Position numbers and translations under genes: made by a program
Origin: Gyrodactylus bullatarudis
Lineage: Eukaryota; Platyhelminthes; Monogenea; Gyrodactylidea; Gyrodactylidae
NCBI GenBank assembly: GCA_012064415.1
Contig: SSNU01000153.1
Coordinates: 55,451 to 119,450 of the forward strand
Length of the DNA stretch: 64,000 nucleotides
Reading direction: 5' to 3'
The notes under the pieces: model-generated
The model's input: the letters and a program-made list of their open reading frames with translations, nothing else
What the model was told of the DNA's origin: nothing
Database searches by the model: none
In this document: positions 11,788-25,045 of the stretch, piece after piece
Position numbering within the stretch: the stretch's first letter is position 1
Layout of the letters: every line of letters starts with the position of its first letter

Positions 11788-12869
11788 CAACTTCATATCA
11801 TCAAAGTAAATCTGGTTTTACGAAACTGGAAAGCAAAAATTAGTTTAGAGTCAGTTATATTTTTGCTTATTTTTTGCCTAATTTTTTGGTATTTCGCACG
11901 TAAAATAAACATCAGCATGGAAATAATCCTGAATCAAATGTCCATTCTATCGTCCAAATTGGAGAATGATGATATGTTTTTAAAACTACCTCTAATTAAT
12001 TTCCTATAGTGAGAGAAATTTTGAATTTAGCTATTGTTTGTACTCAATTTTTTGACAGAACCAATTATCATACTGGACATGAAAATTGTTAGGTGAAAAA
12101 TTGTAAAATGAGAAATTGTATCGATCAACCGAACTGGCATTTTGAGTAAAAAATTTTTTATTTAAATTGTGAACTGCTTCACGGACAATATCGGGAGTAG
12201 GATATATTTCCAGAGATTTAATTGATTTCGTAACTCCAGATGTCTATATTTCGAATCGCAGAGACTGTCTTATCTTTCTTCCTGTTTTAAAATACCTTTG
12301 TTTAAATTCATTTTACTTATTTTCAGCTTGAGCGTTTGCAAAAAACTTGTGTATATTTATTAGTTACCAAGACTCAGTTGTCAATAATATATTCTGAAAG
12401 CAGGTTTATAGTTTTAAATTTCATAATGACATCATATCGGCCCAACTGTATTATGGATGAATAATTTAGGAAATAATTTATTTTTGTGAAGTTTAAAATA
12501 TAAAATTAAATTGGGGTTAGTTAGTTTTTGGAAATACATTAGACTTGCACTTAGATTCTTGGCTACGATATACTTAGGAGTCTCAATAAGGACGAAACGC
12601 GTCTATACCTGCCATAAATGGTTGGAATTTTTCTTCACTAGCTTATAAATTAGATACACGCTGAGTCTTATGTCTAAGGGAAGATGTGTGACTTCTCCGC
12701 ATCCAATTAGAGATACTACAAGACTTAGGCACTTATCCCTCGTAACCAAAAAAAACCCTATAGACTTAGACGATATTCTCCGAAATTAGTAGAATCCAAT
12801 GTCCTGGTAGTTTGCAAAAATTATTGAATATCCCTATTAACATCTGTATGCCGTGGCTCAAAAGTTGGA

Positions 12870-13012
12870 AGTTGTTTTTAAAAAGTATGCCCCATATGAA
12901 TACAAAATAATCTCCTTGAAAGCAGCTTACTCGGAGATTATCATGCTCCGTAGAGTCGAAAATCTGATGGAGTCGAAACTTGAAGGTTACAGAGTAAATA
13001 AAAAATATGGAA
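12870..13012 (+). repeat. Dispersed repeat, inverted copy at 28.8 kb
   Basis: About 140 bp, including acttgaaggttac and ctccttgaaagcagcttact, recur in opposite orientation at 28798-28926. The plus strand is open here (71 codons) but the second copy is broken, so coding function is doubtful. The identity of the repeat is unknown. Confidence 0.6.
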
Positions 13013-14049
13013 GACCATGCAAAAGCCGTTCATCTTTTTGTTTTGCTTCAAAAATCACTGGGAAGTAATCTAAATTCCCAACCCAGTAGTACCTAAAATT
13101 CTAATTATCACCAGCTAGGTACTATCATAAAAAATGTAAAATACGAAAACATCTCATTGGAAATTTCAAACTGCGAGACATCATCAATGATAAATGTAGA
13201 TCTAACTTACACTGTACGACGATTCAATAGACTTGTACCTCTATTATTTGTCTGTTTGCTAAAAAATAGAGAACACTACAGAAAATCATTAGAGATCAGA
13301 ATAAAAAACATTAGACATTAGATCTGGGAATAATTATAATTAATTTATCATTTCGATAGATTAATCCTTCTGGTTTCATACAAAATCTATAAAAAAGTAA
13401 AAAAAATTTGATTGGGATAAATGTTGAGAAACATTGGTTTTGATCTGTGCTACCGATGTCATAAAGGGATATAATGAAATAACTCTGGCATCTTCTTATT
13501 TCATTAAAAAAAAATTATTGATTCATTTTTATCAATGAAACTCTTTTATGAAATCTGATGCTATTTTTAATTGATTACAAACTTATGGACAGGAAAATGA
13601 GTGTTATGAAATACTCTATATTTTTCTCCGTTAGATATAGTAGCTTAGGTGGTACAAATAAATAAATTTATCTTTATAATAAGAGATTCGAAAAAATATT
13701 AAATTTTATAATAAAATTTAATAGAACTTCGGTCAATATTAGAATTCTCAGCCATGGTCATCCAAACGATTCCAACCAGATTAGAGAATAGAATAATACA
13801 AGAGTCTGACCTATGATAATTAATATTTTTTTTTATTTCCAATTTTTTATATGGGGTGATAAAATATCCCAAACTCTGTTAACGTATATTCTAGTGGATT
13901 GACGATCGAGGGTTAAGTATTGATAATTATTATGATAATATAATTAGTTTAATGTTATAAATTTTACGAACTTTTATTATTGTGTAAATTTTCATGCTGA
14001 TTCCGAATCTGTGCTCAAAATTTTCATTTCTTAAAAGGTTTGGCAAAAT

Positions 14050-14232
14050 TTGCAAAACCAGGCATCTCATAAGGTTGGCTTAGTAATTGGTCGAGGAAAT
14101 AGGATAAGAAGGATTGCTAGTCCAGAGGAATGGCCAAAAGAAATTGAAGAGTCAAAGTTACGTTTAAATGAAAATGGTTATCCCAACAGATTTGTAGACA
14201 AATTCATCAATAATATTCATCAATATGTCTGA
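14050..14232 (+). pseudogene. Penelope-like reverse transcriptase fragment
   Basis: A 60-codon frame reads SHKVGLVIGRGNRI, then EEWPKEIEESKLRLNENGYP and FVDKFINN. The order HK, short helix, then L-x-x-NGYP is typical of the region just after the catalytic RT domain in Penelope-like elements. No RT core is recognisable upstream. Assignment rests on this one segment. Confidence 0.5.
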
Positions 14233-14334
14233 TGATGTAGATGAAAGGGTCAACAAAAATCGTGAAAATTCTCCCAATTCTCCACGAAATTTTTTCAACT
14301 TGACTTAATATTTCCTAAAATCTCGAATACTAAT

Positions 14335-17300
14335 ACAAACCAGAAATCAGGTAGCAAGCGAACAACGTTATAATCGAAATAAGAGTTTTAAATTAAATTG
14401 AAATAATAATGTACAAATTCTTAAAGGAATATTGTAAAATTTGAAGAATATAGGAATTTATTCAAGCAAACATTGAAACTCTTCAATAAATAGCTACAGT
14501 TAAGAGAAAGGTGAAAAAACTCACATATGCCATGGTTATTGAAGATTATAAGTTTGATTTTGAAGTGGGTTTTTCAGCATTATTTTGAATATTCTTAAAC
14601 TATCCAAGATCTTATTATTATTTTTTAATTTGATATTTTACTCCAAAAGATACTGTAGAATAAGTCTTGCCGGTTAAGAATGAAAGCAAGTTTGCTTTGT
14701 AATAAAGTTTACGTATTTCCTCCTTTTGAGCAATAAAAAAATTTCTTGTTAGCGTAAGCGTTTATTTTACTTGAAGAAGATTGACTTGAATAGATAATCA
14801 GTGCCGCTAATCCGTTATCTTCAAGGAGAAAATAGTTTTATTTTAAGAAAAAGTTTAAAAATAAGCGTTCATTTCTGAACAATATATGAGTTTATCTGGT
14901 TAAAATTGGGCAGCTAAGAAAAAATAGAGTAGGGTGAAAATTTTTTTAATTCGATATCTTCAACAAAACATGAGATTTAGCCCTAAGGAAATATGAACAA
15001 GATAATTTCTTATATTTTTAGAACATCAGGAAATTCGGCCTAAAATAATACAGAATTCTCAATAAAAATACTCGTCTTTTAGTACTGGATGTTTTTAGCT
15101 CGGTTTAAACTTTGATTGAACTAGTTGAACCTCCATGAACTAACTAAATGAAACTTACAATAAATTGCAGACACCCAGGGATCAAATATTTTTGTTATAA
15201 AAATTTTCAATCAAGTGCCAATCAAATGAAATCTTAAAATATAACTTTTATTCTTAAATTTTATGAAATCTTTGAAGATTACTTGATCACAAGGCTCAAT
15301 TTAACGATTTTAAGAATCAGCGCATCATCGTGTGAAAATCGAATTCATCAAACCTTTTATCGTGATAAAAGGTTCCTCATCTTATTATGACCCAAAAATT
15401 CAACTTTTGATCACTCTCTCACTTGGCGCCAACTCGAGATATGAAATATTTCATAATTTTTTAAAAAATTGATTTAATTTTGCCCCTCTAAAGACAAAAT
15501 TATATGAGGTCAGTAAAATAAAATTGAGAATTGAAAAGATCTTGATGTATTCTACTTCCTCTCAAGCTCATTCTTGTACATTGCAGGATAAAACTTCACA
15601 GGTATCCAATCCTTTTCAAAAAGTATTTTCGTACCAATGATGACATCAATATTCTTAAAATAAATTCAAAAAAAAATATTCTTTCATCCATTTAACACGG
15701 CTCAAAAAAATAAACGAAAAATTTAAATCTCTACCGTGTTTTTTAATTGGAATATCAAACACCAAATGAAATTATGAATTGTTTTCATAGTCAGTAGTGT
15801 ATTATCCGATCCTGTTTCAATATTTAACAAATGTCAAAAAAATTATTTTCTTTTCTTCTGACAAAAGTATAGAGTGGCTTCTCTCACTTTCTTACATCAA
15901 TTGTAATTGTGACACTATAGATGTCTCCTTAGAGATCAATCAATGTAAATCTAAATTCAGAATTTGGAAAAAATGACATTTTAAAATATGATCGAAGTAA
16001 TGTAATCCTCTAGAAATTTCTCAGAATGTTAAGGAAAGTGTTACCAAATTAAGACATTTAATTTTTAGCTCCAGTTTCGGGTAAATTTTTTTCTGCAACT
16101 GAATAAATTTCGTAAATTCAGAATTTTCATGAAATTTTCGAACAGTTAAAGTGACACACTGTGATTGTATATCATTAGATCATTGAATAGGACAATGTTT
16201 AAAAACTTATAGAGCATTTAAGGATATGGGAAATATCTTTATTTTTGCCAAATTCTCAATTTGTCATTACAAATTTGAGTATGATGAAGATTTTCTGAGA
16301 CACTCTTTTTTTTGAGAAAAAAATTATACGTTAGATAAAAAGTTTTGTCAAATTGATGGGAATTTAATGCTAAAATTTAACGCACCCTACATATTTGCGT
16401 TTCTAAAAATACATATTGGATTTTTAACTTATTGAACACTCAAATTATGATTAATCAAAATCATTCAAGAAAGTGGAAGAAAGTCGAACAAATTTGTCGA
16501 ATAAATATTTATTGTTTTTCAAAAATTGAATCACTTGCATGATGAATTTCATGTATAAAATAGAAAATATAATTAGAATTAATAGTTTTTTTATGATTCT
16601 GATGATACTCTTCAAAAGAATCAACTCTTTACATAGACAAAGTTGGTGTTTTTGGTACTTTTTTAGAGCCTGGATTCAAGATAAAAACCTGAGCAAGATA
16701 CTGAACTACAAATAGACTAGAATTCACGATTTTTAAAATTTTCAAAAAGTTCAATCTGAGCAAGAACAACTCTCAAATTTCAAACATTTTATATTAGGGC
16801 CGAAAATTATCATTATTATAATTAAAGGAAGAATATTTTTAAGGTTATCCAGATAGATTTTCGAATAACGATTTCAGAAAACGATTTTTCCCTCTCAGCT
16901 ATCCACCCATTTATTAGTTTTAAAGCATTGAGCAAGCAGAAAGTAGAAAACTAATGGAGATTTAATGATCATCCTTGTAGGGTAATTAATAATATCTTTT
17001 TTCTTCTTCATACTTTCGTTTGACTAGGAATAAGGAATGAAAATTTTCCTTTCTAAGAAAGAAACAGAGTCCACAAGATTTCGATACTCAAAGACAGAAC
17101 ATAGTTTATGAGTGAATTAATTGATAATCAGTTACTATAGCTATTTATATTGTTTGAAAAAAGAAAATTTCCCTAAGACACCTTCTTTTTCTGATTATTT
17201 ACGCCTAGTTTTGTGAGTTTATGATTTTTTCAAAATTCTCAACTTTTTCATCAAGAAAGCTTGTTTGATCAAGATTTTTTGGAATCTAGATCATGAAAAA

Positions 17301-18040
17301 CCCTCTTTCAAGATAAGAAGAAAAAAATTAAAAAATCGATTATTAAGAAAATAAATAATTAATTATTATTAGTATAGGATTGTTCAGATCTCGAGTTAGC
17401 AGCAAATTCACATTTTTTGAAATTTAAGTAGAACATATTTTTTGATTTTGAGTATGATCAGATATTCCAAACAAATCCAAAAATCACTTTACATCAACAC
17501 CTCAGAAACATCTTTTTGCTTTCCCATTGAATAACTTAATCTTCAATAAATAAAAGTAGATTTAATTGGAATTCAACAAACCAATGTCTCTTCCAGAAAT
17601 ATGCATTTACTCAAACGTAGAGGCAGAGGCTTTCGAAAAATCGTTGGGTATATTCAAAATAGATCTGTATCTTTACAAATATTTATCGATATACAATAAT
17701 ATTTCCTATTAATCCATGCTTAGAGCATCTTAGGGCCCTTATTCGAAAAGCTAGCAAAATTCAATAGTTAACTTTGCGTTTGTTAATGTAGTAAATGTGA
17801 GCGTCTTCTTTGCTTGAAATATTTAATCTTAGAGTTGAAATTTTCTGCAAGCTAAAGGCTGAGATTTAAACTCTGTAATTAATATAATAGAATAATTTGT
17901 TGGGCCACGATACCAATTTTATTAAACGAAAAAAACTATAATTTGATGCTCAAATCATTTCAAGATAATTATATTTCCCGAGTATTTTATTATTTTTGCG
18001 TGTCATAATTCATTTTATTTAAATTTTCATCCTAATCATT
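14335..18040. other. Gene-free repeat-rich stretch
   Basis: 14335-14385 is one arm of the MITE seen at 45.5 kb (caggtagcaagcgaacaacg). Around 15300-15480 and 17200-17480 are decayed pieces of the foldback family. The rest shows no coding signal. Confidence 0.5.
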
Positions 18041-19305
18041 ACAGAAGAATTTTTTTTATTGGAACACGAGTAATTACTAATACTCCCCCCCCCTAATTAA
18101 GTATTATTTATCTCGACCAATCAAAATGCAGCAAGTGATTTCTATACATTTAGATAGGAAAATAAGTTAGTTTTTGTGAAAATGGGAAAATTCACTGTTT
18201 TCAGGGGAAAATGAGTGCCAAATCCATCTTCAGCACATTTTAAAACCCCTGATCTTCATTAGAGAGGAAAAGACAACAAATTGGTGAGTATATACGAGAA
18301 AATGTATTTGGTAAAATTATGTCAATTACAAAAAGTGAGATAGTTTTTGAAGGAAGAAAGGACAGGATAAACTCTTTGAAACTTAGATTGGACACATATA
18401 GATATACGATTTGAGCATAAAACTAAAAGCAAATCCCATAAGAATCAACAGAAATACTCACTGAAACTCTGTCATTGAAACTTGATCAACCGAGTAATAT
18501 TAGGTTGTTTCAAAAGTATTAAGCAAAATTTTGTAAAAATTATAATGAACTTTGCTGGCAAATTTCGTTATGAAATATATACAGAATATCATTAAGTTAC
18601 ACATTAAAATATTCACGATTTCTTTCTATACATTTCCGTCTCCTTTCTGGTAGACTATCCATACACCGTTACCAAAAGTTGAGGGTTTTTTGGTCCATGC
18701 ACTCGTTTAGTGAGCCCAAAAAATCTAGTCTTTAATTGAAGATATTGCACTTCAGATGATGCTGAAGCGATCTGAAAAAGTGATAATCTGTTGGAGCAAG
18801 ATCTGTACAGTAGGGAGAATGGTTAAGATCGTCGACGTTGCTCTCCTTGAAAAAATCTTTCACTAATCTTTAGACATGAGGCCTGGAATTGTCCTGTAAG
18901 AATGTATCCCTAGCAAATTCTGAGTATTTTTTACAGCTCTGATCGTTCTGGTATATTCATTTTTTATCTGTCATTACGATATGTGATAGGAAATCATTCT
19001 TTGTGAGCCGATGGATAAGCCTCTGATAAGTTTCGGCCCTGAATAAATTATCGCTCCGATATCAATGTCTAATAATTCCATCTTAACTTTTTAACGATAG
19101 AATTTTAGAAATTGTCATTAAGAAAACCGAATTCTTTGATGAATTTTGTATTTAAAAATGTATAATTATTTTAGATGAATTTCTGCTGTTATTTCATACT
19201 TGATCTATGAAAAACTTGCTTAATACTTTTGAAACAACCTAATAGTAATTACTCGTGTTCCAATAAAAATAATATGTTCCAATAAAAAAAATTCTTCTGT
19301 AATCT
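18041..19305. mobile_element. Outer inverted-repeat element containing a mariner
   Basis: Left end cattacagaagaatttt with ttattggaacacgagtaatt (18041-18077). The inverted counterpart tagtaattactcgtgttcca and aaattcttctgtaat lies at 19243-19302. A mariner copy sits inside, and a poly-C run (18084-18092) lies near the left end. The outer element has no recognised gene. Confidence 0.6.
18500..19242 (-). pseudogene. mariner element with decayed transposase
   Basis: The terminal inverted repeats ttaggttgtttcaaaagt...ttaagcaa are 27 bp, flanked by TA on both sides (18498-18499, 19243-19244). The minus strand keeps two signatures of mariner transposase: QDNSRPHV (second catalytic Asp) and SPYCTDLAPTDYHFFRSLQH (third Asp). 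The transposase is shortened (743-bp element against a usual 1.3 kb) and carries stops. Family membership is clear. The copy is dead. Confidence 0.88.
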
Positions 19306-19318
19306 AATAATGATAATT

Positions 19319-19380
19319 GTTGTTACAGTTGTATATGTTAATTCTGTATTAAAGCTGATAACTTATACAACTGTAACAAC
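19319..19380. repeat. Short perfect hairpin
   Basis: gttgttacagttgtat (19319-19334) is followed 30 bp later by its exact reverse complement (19365-19380). Confidence 0.75.
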
Positions 19381-19754
19381 AGTGATAAGATTCAATGAAT
19401 GCTTTGAGAATCTCGCATACCTCTTCAGACAAACAAAAAGGTGCTACTACACCTTAACTACAGTCGTGCCTCCATGAAAAATGTCCTATGTCTATCTTCT
19501 CTACCTTATCCAATTTGAAAATAATAATGTGGGGATAAGTAGATTCATAAGTTTCAAATTTTCGCTAAAATTTATTCTCGTTTATTTTAACCAATAAAGA
19601 AGTTTCTCGTGATTCTTTCATACATACGGATAGTCATTTCTAATCAGTAGAGATATAATAAATTTTTCAACCTATTTAACGCTTAAATTCCCAGAGAATC
19701 TTTTGTACGCTGATTACGAATCTATAGTTGTTTTGTTTCAGTTATCGATAAAAA

Positions 19755-19860
19755 ATGGTTCATTTTTTGATCCAAAAACATGCTATTTTTGAAGCTTTAG
19801 CAGATAGAGTTCAGGCGATTGCTTATTTGAATTCTACAGGTATGACTACTCGATAAAAGT
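19755..19860 (+). repeat. Dispersed short open frame, second copy at 37.15 kb
   Basis: A 33-codon frame ends ADRVQAIAYLNSTGMTTR and a stop. The same stretch with changes recurs at about 37150-37210 inside a RIPOR intron. It is probably a fragment of a transposon gene, with no family recognised. Confidence 0.4.
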
Positions 19861-20029
19861 TATAAGTTTATTAAAATACATGAATATTAAATTTATCATA
19901 TCGATGGGCAATTTTATTATTTTTGAAAAATTTCGTTCAAGTCTAATACAGTAAATATTATTAAATTAAAAATATTTAACCAAGGTTATTTAACAATGAA
20001 TGTTAATAAATTTTCAATGAAACTCATTT

Positions 20030-20514
20030 AGGGTTCTTCAGATAATTCAGATTCGGATCCGTCTGAAAAAAATCCGAAAAGGTACCGAAATTAAAATTAT
20101 TAAAAAAAGTGTATTAATTTTCGATAATATTGTGAAAAATATATTTTTTTCAAAAATTATTCATATTAAAATTCAAGAGCTTATAAAATTTCTAAAATAA
20201 ATTTTATACCTTCTTTTTCTTCGCAAGAACCATCTCTAAGAATACCTAGGATCTTAATTGGACCTATCTATCGTTCTTCAAGCTTTGATAATAATAGATC
20301 AAGGATTAAGGATATCAAACTACCAGGGAGATAGCTTGCTAATACATTATAAATTTTAACTCTAGAGAAGAACTGTTATTTAATTAAGAATGTGTAGGAT
20401 TTTTATACAATAAAAAAAATCAGAACTTATTTCATAGTTATTTTTTGTTTATATCAGAAGTAAAATTGTGGCGATTCGGAAATTTTCGAAATATTTCTGA
20501 ATCTGAAGAACGCT
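20030..20514. mobile_element. Non-autonomous DNA transposon with 10-bp duplication
   Basis: The ends agggttcttcaga and tctgaagaacgct are inverted repeats with one mismatch. The direct repeat aaactcattt flanks them at 20020-20029 and 20515-20524. 485 bp, no open frame of note. The 9-10 bp duplication suggests a MULE-type or related transposase. Confidence 0.75.
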
Positions 20515-20524
20515 AAACTCATTT

Positions 20525-21690
20525 CATAAGTATGCTCCACGATCAAAAATATCATTGGACTAGACAATAAACCAATGATATTCGACCAAAATTTACCCTA
20601 AGTGGACAAAGGACACTAGGATTTTACTTTATATCTATTCACCTGTAATTTCTGTTTCAAATGCCATTTTTTAATTTTAATTTTAGATGAAACTTACTCA
20701 TCTGATCATTTTAGTAAATAATAAAATCAATTCATTTATTTTAAACTTTATACCAAATCCTGCTTGTGGATCTAATTCTGTTCAAGTTATTTAGATAAAT
20801 ATATATTATTATTATTATTTGCTGTCAATTTTTTTCCATAATACATCATATTTTAAAAACTTTTAGGTTTTTTAGTAGACACAGTAATGTAATTTCCTGA
20901 ATAAGTTTTATTCTAGGGTTGATTATCAAAATATTTTAGGAGTAGAGACAAGATTTCCAACGATCAGTAAGAAAAAAAAGATGATAATTTTATTTTTAAA
21001 GTATCATTTGATTGATTTTTAAAATAACATTCATCATAAATACTAGATTTTTAACTCTAAGTCTCAGAGAAATTCTTTTCATGAAATTGATCTTTTGATT
21101 ATCATGTGGTTTAAGTATTCCAGGATATTACCATCTTAATTTCTTAGGAATCTTATCCGTTAGGGAATTCGAATTTAGATTCTTTTTTGTGAATCAACAT
21201 TTTCGACTTTGTTTTTAATTTTAACTATTCATAATTGAAATTAGAAACCTCGTTCTGGTTTTAAATATTCATAAAGTTTTCAGTTAAAAAAAAGAACATA
21301 AGAACTATGTTTTTTATTTTTTACTTTACATGAGTTGAAAACATTTGAGCATCATGAATATTTCTATCGAATTCATTTATTGTTATTATTTTTTCTCACG
21401 ATTTCATTCAAACAATGAATTGAACATTTTAAAATAAAATATTTATGAGAAATTAAGAATGATTGAAAGAAGAAACAGGTACATCTAGCATTCACCTGGT
21501 TTAGTAGAATACACTTGAAAATGCTTACTCCATGACTGACATTCTGCACAGAGGAATACTTTAAGATGAAATACTGTATTTCCTTGAAATGAGAACATTA
21601 AGAATTGCAGCATTACATGTTTAATTCACTGAAATCAATAATCGTGTATATAGAAACCGATAGAATCGAAGTAGACAATGGGATTTATAT
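20525..21690. other. AT-rich stretch, nothing seen
   Basis: Contains a short ATT microsatellite at about 20802-20820. No coding signal or clear repeat boundary. Confidence 0.5.
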
Positions 21691-21704
21691 TTCTAGATAG
21701 AGGT

Positions 21705-21960
21705 ATTTGCAAAATTAGTCCATAGTACATGCGTTTAATCAGATTTAGTCTATAGAACCATTCATTTAATCAGATTTAGTCTAAACTTTTCCATACCAGC
21801 GTGTATTTAATTTTCACATTTAGTCTATTTTTAATATTTTTTGTTCAGAACTAGTCTACATTTGTTCACATTTAGTTTTAGTATTTAGAATTTAGTCAAA
21901 AAAATCTTTTATGGTTCAAATCTAGTGTGGTTTTCAAAAATAGTGTATTTATAAATATAA
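21705..21960. repeat. Array of about nine atttagtcta-like motifs
   Basis: Motifs close to atttagtcta lie near 21716, 21747, 21777, 21821 and 21850, with further decayed ones to 21955. The spacing is mostly 29-31 bp. It lies about 80 bp upstream of a MULE transposase remnant in the same orientation, so it is probably that element's subterminal region. Confidence 0.6.
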
Positions 21961-22041
21961 AAATCTCATAATTTCTCTTTGGATCCTTTTAAAAATTAGG
22001 TCAGTTTTCATTTTCGATTTGGGCATATGACATCAAACATG

Positions 22042-22535
22042 GCTGAGTCTGCAAACTCAGCGCTCAAAGATATACGTAGTCTTCATCCATTTCATGCTAT
22101 TTATAAATTTTGCTTGATGACTCTCGAAAATTTTCAAACAAGGTCAACTTTCTAAAACACTACACTACAAGAATTTTGTCCAAAATTTAACGATTACTTC
22201 TTGCCTGCATCAATTGCTGTTCGAAAGCTTAAAGTTCTGAAGGTCAAAATTTAAACTTATTCAATGTTGATTCAGAGGCCAATTCTGATATCATTCGTGT
22301 TGTGAATCTTGAAAAAGTGTGGTGTTCATGTGGTTCTATTAGTTTATCTGGCTATCCATGTATTCATCCACTTGCAGTCATATTTAATGAGAACTTAGAT
22401 ATCAAATCATATATTCATACTGCTTTTCTAACAAAATAGCTCAGAACAGTTTATGCTTGTGACATTGAATACATTATGCTCTCAAAATTATTGGAATACT
22501 CTGTCAGACGTAAAAGAGGAAGGGCATTTTGAGGG
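22042..22535 (+). pseudogene. MULE transposase remnant, C-terminal part
   Basis: Broken frames read ALKDIRSLHPFHAIYKF and later a SWIM-type zinc finger: VWCSCGSISLSGYPCIHPL (C-x-C...C-x-H). It ends with RRKRGRAF. The same order (LRKLHPF, SWIM finger, RGRP tail) is seen in the fuller MULE at 23.1-24.7 kb, though the sequences are clearly diverged. The catalytic domain is absent. Confidence 0.7.
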
Positions 22536-23103
22536 ACATTACAGTATTTCCTGAAAGATATTCTAAGATTGCTGGATAGAAAGACGAGAGGCTTTGAGGT
22601 TAATAAAAGATTTTATTTTTGTCAGCTCTCTATTTTATTTTAAAATCTTATCCAGCTATTTTTAATATTGAAAACTGAAATGTTTACAGGAAATGTCATT
22701 GAGAAATTTCAGTACCGAAAATTTTTTTACCATAGTTGATATAAAGTTAAAGCGGCTATTAAAATAAAGATGATAATTTACTATTTTACGGAAACCTCAA
22801 TTAATTTTTGAATTTAACAGAGAAATTGCGTCAAATTTCTTTGTTCTTAACCAAGAATTTGGCCATAGAAGTTGAGAGAAAGTCGTCATCTCTAAGAAAA
22901 AGCTGAACTTCTTAATATCGAATCATTTTCCATTGAGGTAATCAATAAACGGTTCGATTTTCCAGAATAATTACCAATTCCGTGGAATTCTTTAGGCAAA
23001 CTCGAATTTTTTTATTGCTGATTTTAAATTAAATCGACGAAAAAATGAATTGTTAAAAAAATAACAATAATAAGTAATTATAATTTTTTATTATTCATAA
23101 ATT

Positions 23104-24732
23104 TTATCTCAAATTTTCAGCTTTGGATCGAATCCTTTTTACTTTTGGTCTTCCTCTTTTCTTCGAAATGGAAATTGTCTCTAAATTCTCCTCTTTCAAG
23201 TCGTCTATATCGCAAAAATTAAAATCAGTTTCGTATGCTTTTATCATTGTTGATCTCTTGTAAAAATCATCGATAAAATTGTAAACATCTTGCTTTTTCC
23301 AAAGTATACATGCTATAAGATGAGAGCAAGGGTACCCATTATACAAGTAAAAATTACAGCTGCATGAAAATTTTTCATAGTCAACAATTTTGTATATGAT
23401 ATTAGATGAATTTTTTCCAACACGAAATACTCCAGTTTTATCAATTTTTTTACTTTGAGTTTACTGGCTTCTTGAAAAATTGGATCAAGCTTCATAGTGA
23501 ATTGTTTTGAATATAAACTTGTCTCTTTCTTGTGAATTGAATATCTCTCTTTGAATTTATCGTACAATTCATCGATATATCGGTAATGGAAATCAAATGG
23601 ATGAAGTTTACGTAAATATTGCATCGAAGCACTTGTTGACTCAGCAATATTGGAGGTTAACTGACCGTAACGACACCTTCCTATAGCGAAATCGACTCAA
23701 TTCTTTGCTGGAATTCCTGACATGTATTCATAAACTTCTTCGTGCTTCTCTTTTAATTGATTCATGTGAGTGGAAAAATCTTCTTCATTGGTTGATCTAG
23801 CAGCCCTGAAAATCTCACGATTGCAATCGAACTTGAACTTAACTTTTATATTTTTGTGTTGAAATAAGCAAAAACAATGAGCTGATTCAGGGAGGACGTT
23901 TTTTACGCTGTTGGCTAAACCTTTTTCTCTGTCTGATATAATTACAAGTCTTTCATCGTTCACTAGTCTTAAAGCCTCGTTCAGATTTCTTAAGAAGTAA
24001 GTCCATGTTTTTTCACACTCTGTTTGAACAAAGGCCACAGCTATAGGAAATATTTCATTATTTGCATCGATTCCAGTCGCTGTGAGAAGAGTATAATTTG
24101 ACCCATTTTTCATATGACAGCCATCCAAAGCTATGACTGGCAGGCTATTACAGTATGCATTGGCACAAAAATTCAAGCACAAAAAAGAAGCTACGAGTTT
24201 AGAATTTTCAATCAAAATATCCGAATGAGTTCCTGGATTATGGATGTTATTCCATTCAAAGTAACTTTTGAATTTTGTATAAGAATTTAAAATTCCGGAT
24301 TCTTTCTCTTTAGATAGATCTTTGAGGCATCTGTATGCAGTTTGATAAGGAATGTCTTTTCCATCGATTGATTTCACCAAATTTATACAATCTTTAGGAG
24401 TTAATTTTTCAACGTGCTCTTGTATGTGAATAATGCTTGATTTTACATCATCTCTCCTTGGTTTGTATAGATTCTAAAATTAACAAATAATTTTTAGGCA
24501 AGCTGCTTACTTTTTGACATGTATGCTCTTTAAATAAGGTAGAATGAAAGAAACCATCTTTTCTTTTCCTAAAACGACAAATAAATGAGCAACCATTGTC
24601 TGTACATTTGGCCTGATAATAGGTTGATGTTGAATTAACAATCTTGAGAGGTTTGTTAATACTGGCACAATAGTTTTGTAGAGTTTTTCGAATTTCTCTT
24701 GTGTCACTGTATTTTTTGTGCTTTACTTCTGA
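23104..24732 (-). pseudogene. Mutator-like (MULE) transposase gene, damaged
   Basis: In minus-strand order: an N-terminal DNA-binding domain of FAR1/FLYWCH style (ATG 24732; YYQAKC, CSFICRFRKRKDG, H-x-C near its end); a 37-bp GT-AG intron; the MULE catalytic domain (VIALDGCHMK with the first Asp, IISDREKGL with the second, then an SAHCFC helix); RCRYGQLTSNIAES; a SWIM zinc finger (CSCNFYLYNGYPCSH); and a basic AT-hook-like KKRGRPKVKR. The frame is broken by a TGA at about 23697 and a frameshift near 23440, so it is probably inactive but fairly young. Confidence 0.85.
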
Positions 24733-24788
24733 CATATAGGTGTAATTGTAATTTTGTGATAAAAGCAAACATTTATAGTTTAAACCTC

Positions 24789-24884
24789 TGCAGAAATATA
24801 TGTTTGTGTTTTGTGAACTATGCAGAAATATATGTTTGGGTTTTGTGAACTATGCAGAAATATATGTTTGTGTTTAGTAAAAAA
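24789..24884. repeat. Three tandem 32-bp units upstream of the MULE gene
   Basis: Units start at 24789, 24821 and 24853, each tgcagaaatatatgtttgtg followed by ttttgtgaacta. Degenerate tttgtgttt/ttgccttttg motifs continue to about 25045. They lie at the 5' end of the transposase gene, where a MULE terminal region would be. Confidence 0.75.
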
Positions 24885-25045
24885 GTTTGTGTTTAGTTAA
24901 AAAAATAATGTTAACCTTTGCCTTATGATAATATTCGCATAGATCTTGTTTGGGTTTTGAAAAAACACGTATACATTATTTGCCTTTTGTAAGATCTATT
25001 GTTATGCATTTTGATAAAAATAAAAAAATTGTTTGCCTCTTGTAA

